NCBI GenBank assembly: GCA_030145945.1
Contig: JASLDK010000022.1
Span: forward strand, 1 to 13,095
DNA from: Nocardioides sp.
GTDB lineage: Bacteria > Actinomycetota > Actinomycetes > Propionibacteriales > Nocardioidaceae
DNA: 13,095 nucleotides
Direction of reading: 5' to 3'
This document shows, piece after piece, positions 10,998 through 13,095 of this stretch. The position numbers and the translations under genes are program-made. Numbering within the stretch: the first letter of the stretch is position 1; the number at the start of each line of letters is the position of its first letter. The notes beneath the pieces were generated by a model. It ran no database searches, was not told the DNA's origin, and worked only from the letters and a program-made list of their open reading frames with translations.

Positions 10998-13095
10998 GTG
11001 TATGCGCGGTGGGCGAGGACAGGCGGAGGGCCAGGCGTCAGGCTGGCGTTGATCATCGCGCTGGCGGTGGCCGGGATCGTGGGGGTCCCGGCCCCGGCGC
11101 CTGCCACGAAAGGCGCGCCGAACGACCAGACCTGCAAGGTGATAGGGCAAACCGGAGCCTTCGTGACCGGTACGCCGATCACGCCGCTGCCCTCGAGCGC
11201 GCTGGGCACCTACTTCTCATCGTCCGGAGCCCAGGCCCCGCCGTTGTACTACGCGACCCTCACGCAGTCGACCGTGGGGGGACAAGCCACGACGCGCTTG
11301 GAGGTCTTCACCTACGACGACCAGACCCGGGTGGTGGACGACTCCCTGACGGGCACTCTGGTGGGATTCGGGTTCAGTGGCGACGAGAACACGGTGGTGA
11401 CAGCGACGAAACAGCCGACGGCCAACGGCAACGCTTTCGCCTGGATGGCGTTCCGGATGCACGGTGCCGATCCGGCGACCTCGCTGCTCGTCGGCGCGCA
11501 ACGCTCGCTCCGCTACGACATGGCGGAGATCCGCGTCGGCTTCAGCCCTCACCAGGAGTTCATCGCCGCGGCCACCCGCGACACGACCAACAATGCCTTC
11601 GGCATCACCAAGGTCGTCGACGCCGTCACCGGTCAACAAGTCGTCGACGAGTTGACCAGCTATACGCCTGCTCTGTCCGATCAGGTGCAGTTCGGTCCCG
11701 ATGACGGCTCCATCGCGCTCGGGGCCAGCAACACCGCACCGCGGACACCGAAATTCTTCAACGCAGATCGACCCGATCCTGCGTCGAGCGGCTGGGGTGT
11801 CGGCGGATCGGGCATCTTCTTCCCGCGGGTGACCTTCGCGTCTGATGGGTCCGCGCTGGCCTACGTCCGGTACGACGGCATCAACCACCTGATGATCGGC
11901 ACGCTCTATGCCCCCGACGGCTCGGTCATCTTCACCGAGAGCATCGCGGACCCCACCGGCAACACGACCCTCGCCTATCTCCGATATGCAGACGGCTACC
12001 ACCATCTGGTCAACGGCGGCGGCGCAGCCACGCTGCTTGCACCGCCGATCACTCCGCCGTACGACGGGTGCCCACCCAAACTCACCGGCACGTTGAACTA
12101 TTTGCCGAGCGGGGCACTCGACTGGTCGACCACGACCCGCAGCGACAACATCGCCATCACCGGATTCCGCATCGTCGACGGTTCCGGCGTCGCGATCGAC
12201 CAGGTGGCGGCCGGTGCGACGCAATATCCCGTGAAGGGGCTCGCTGCTGGTACGTCGTACACCTTCGGAGTGGTCGCCACGGACGCGGCCGGCAATCTCA
12301 GCCCGACGCTCTGGGCGACCTTCACCCCGAGCGCCGGTACGCCGGTGGGCCCGTGGACGTGGTCGGGACCGATCGCCAGCTCTCCGCCCGCGCCGGATTC
12401 GGTCGCGCTCACCCTGCCCAGCCTTGCGGGGCATGCCGCGCCCGTCAGCTATCGGCTCTACCGAGACCAGACGCTGGTCGCCACGCTGCCGTTCGACCAG
12501 CACGCGTTCACCGACACCGGGCTCACGCCCGGGACGGGCTACACCTACCGGGTGCACGCCGTCGATGCCGGCGGCAACGAATCGCCGGTCAGCGGCGACC
12601 CGACACTCGCCGTGGTGACACCGTCGTTGCGCGGGTGGTCGGGCTACCGGCTGCGCGGCAAGGTGTACGCCGACAGCAACAGCAACGGCGCGCAGGGCCC
12701 GGGGGAGCCGAGTCTCAGCACTGCGATCGACGGGATCCGGATCCGGACCGTGCGTGTTGATGCGGAGGGCGCTGCCGAGGTCGACCACACCGTCGGCGTG
12801 GAGGCGGACGGGACCTGGGAGGACAACACCAGTCTTCCCGGCAACTGGCTGGCCTGGCCGATGGCAGCCACGTCAACCGTCCGGCGGCCGTTGGTGAGCC
12901 CGTCGGCGCCGTACGACCTCCTGCCGATCACGGTGCGCGGGGGCATGGGCTGGGAGGGCGTCGACTACGGAATCGGCGCGGTGGGCGCGGCACCCGGCCA
13001 CCGCGGCAGCCTCACCGCACTGGTCTATCGCGACACCAACGCCAACGGCAGTCAGGACGCCGGGGAGACGGCCGTTTCCGGCGTACCCCTGACCT
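10998..13095 (+). CDS. Secreted multidomain surface-type protein with FN3 and SdrD-B-like modules (partial)
   Basis: The open frame runs off the right edge after 699 codons. A signal peptide is visible: a basic start (Arg4, Arg7, Arg15), a hydrophobic core LALIIALAVAGIVGV (16-30) and PAPAPA ending near residue 36. Residues 46-358 form a strand-rich domain with propeller-like blades (for example FPRVTFASDGSALAYVRYDG), bounded by the only two Cys seen (46 and 358). Two fibronectin type III domains follow (about 358-447 and 451-545; TGLTPGTGYTYRVHAVDAGGNES is diagnostic). Next are two SdrD-B/Cna-B-like repeats with Ca-binding-type motifs (DSNSNGAQGPGE from 556 and DTNANGSQDAGE from 679). The likely role is adhesion or cell-surface structure. 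The start codon is uncertain: GTG 10998 has GGGGAG directly against it. Confidence 0.82.
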   Translation, partial: MYARWARTGGGPGVRLALIIALAVAGIVGVPAPAPATKGAPNDQTCKVIGQTGAFVTGTPITPLPSSALGTYFSSSGAQAPPLYYATLTQSTVGGQATTRLEVFTYDDQTRVVDDSLTGTLVGFGFSGDENTVVTATKQPTANGNAFAWMAFRMHGADPATSLLVGAQRSLRYDMAEIRVGFSPHQEFIAAATRDTTNNAFGITKVVDAVTGQQVVDELTSYTPALSDQVQFGPDDGSIALGASNTAPRTPKFFNADRPDPASSGWGVGGSGIFFPRVTFASDGSALAYVRYDGINHLMIGTLYAPDGSVIFTESIADPTGNTTLAYLRYADGYHHLVNGGGAATLLAPPITPPYDGCPPKLTGTLNYLPSGALDWSTTTRSDNIAITGFRIVDGSGVAIDQVAAGATQYPVKGLAAGTSYTFGVVATDAAGNLSPTLWATFTPSAGTPVGPWTWSGPIASSPPAPDSVALTLPSLAGHAAPVSYRLYRDQTLVATLPFDQHAFTDTGLTPGTGYTYRVHAVDAGGNESPVSGDPTLAVVTPSLRGWSGYRLRGKVYADSNSNGAQGPGEPSLSTAIDGIRIRTVRVDAEGAAEVDHTVGVEADGTWEDNTSLPGNWLAWPMAATSTVRRPLVSPSAPYDLLPITVRGGMGWEGVDYGIGAVGAAPGHRGSLTALVYRDTNANGSQDAGETAVSGVPLT

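Noticed and set aside
11009..11704. 231-residue plus-strand frame at the start of the surface protein
   Set aside because: It is Arg/Gly-rich with no domain signature and lies out of frame with the 699-codon reading frame that carries the signal peptide and domains.
11217..12788. 523-residue open frame on the minus strand opposite the surface protein
   Set aside because: The plus strand has a signal peptide, FN3 domains and SdrD-B-like motifs. The antisense frame has no recognisable domain.
1..13095. CRISPR array, mobile element, toxin-antitoxin pair or biosynthetic cluster
   Set aside because: I found no spaced direct repeats, transposase, integrase, small paired toxin genes or synthase domains on either strand.

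Overview
The window looks like chromosomal DNA from a high-GC actinobacterium. G and C dominate third codon positions, GTG starts are common, the tRNA-Lys(CTT) carries no encoded CCA, and there is a pafB-pafC pair, a gene couple typical of actinobacteria that have a Pup-proteasome system. Family-level placement (for example Nocardioidaceae) is a guess that the sequence alone does not settle. I see no insertion sequence, phage gene, CRISPR array or attachment site.

Layout. (1) Positions 1-1391, minus strand: a PrxQ/BCP peroxiredoxin, followed 6 nt later by a single-pass membrane protein that runs off the left edge. (2) Positions 1392-1556: a divergent control region with an inverted repeat, TTGCAA-N5-ATGCAA, that closely matches the nickel-responsive Nur box described in Streptomyces. 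(3) Positions 1557-7362, plus strand: nine tightly packed genes. They are a four-gene energy-coupling-factor (ECF) nickel/cobalt transporter (cbiM, cbiN-like, cbiQ, cbiO), a DUF3618 membrane protein, a GroES-like protein, a crotonase-family enzyme, pafB and pafC. Most junctions are 4-nt stop/start overlaps or gaps under 10 nt, so a single long transcript is plausible. (4) Positions 7363-7689: two hairpin terminators and a minus-strand tRNA-Lys. (5) Positions 7690-8247: a stand-alone NERD-domain protein. It converges on a minus-strand FAD-dependent oxidoreductase (8272-9840) whose promoter suggests leaderless mRNA. (6) Positions 9957-10910: a pirin with its own strong promoter, a palindrome near the start of transcription, a hairpin over its ribosome binding site and a textbook terminator. 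(7) From 10998 to the right edge: a large secreted, multidomain surface-type protein, cut off by the window.

How the parts may work together. The ECF cassette imports a transition metal. Conserved residues in CbiM (His2, His67) and a His-rich start on CbiQ support Ni/Co. The Nur-like box, and the absence of any cobalamin-riboswitch sequence that I can see, favour nickel. The same box sits just upstream of the peroxiredoxin, so metal uptake and peroxide defence might share a regulator. PafB and PafC together form the activator of the LexA-independent DNA damage response in mycobacteria. No clearly undescribed system is present. The most interesting points are the metal-cassette/GroES-like/PafBC gene run, the candidate Nur box, the crotonase lacking the second catalytic Glu, and the layered control signals ahead of the pirin gene.
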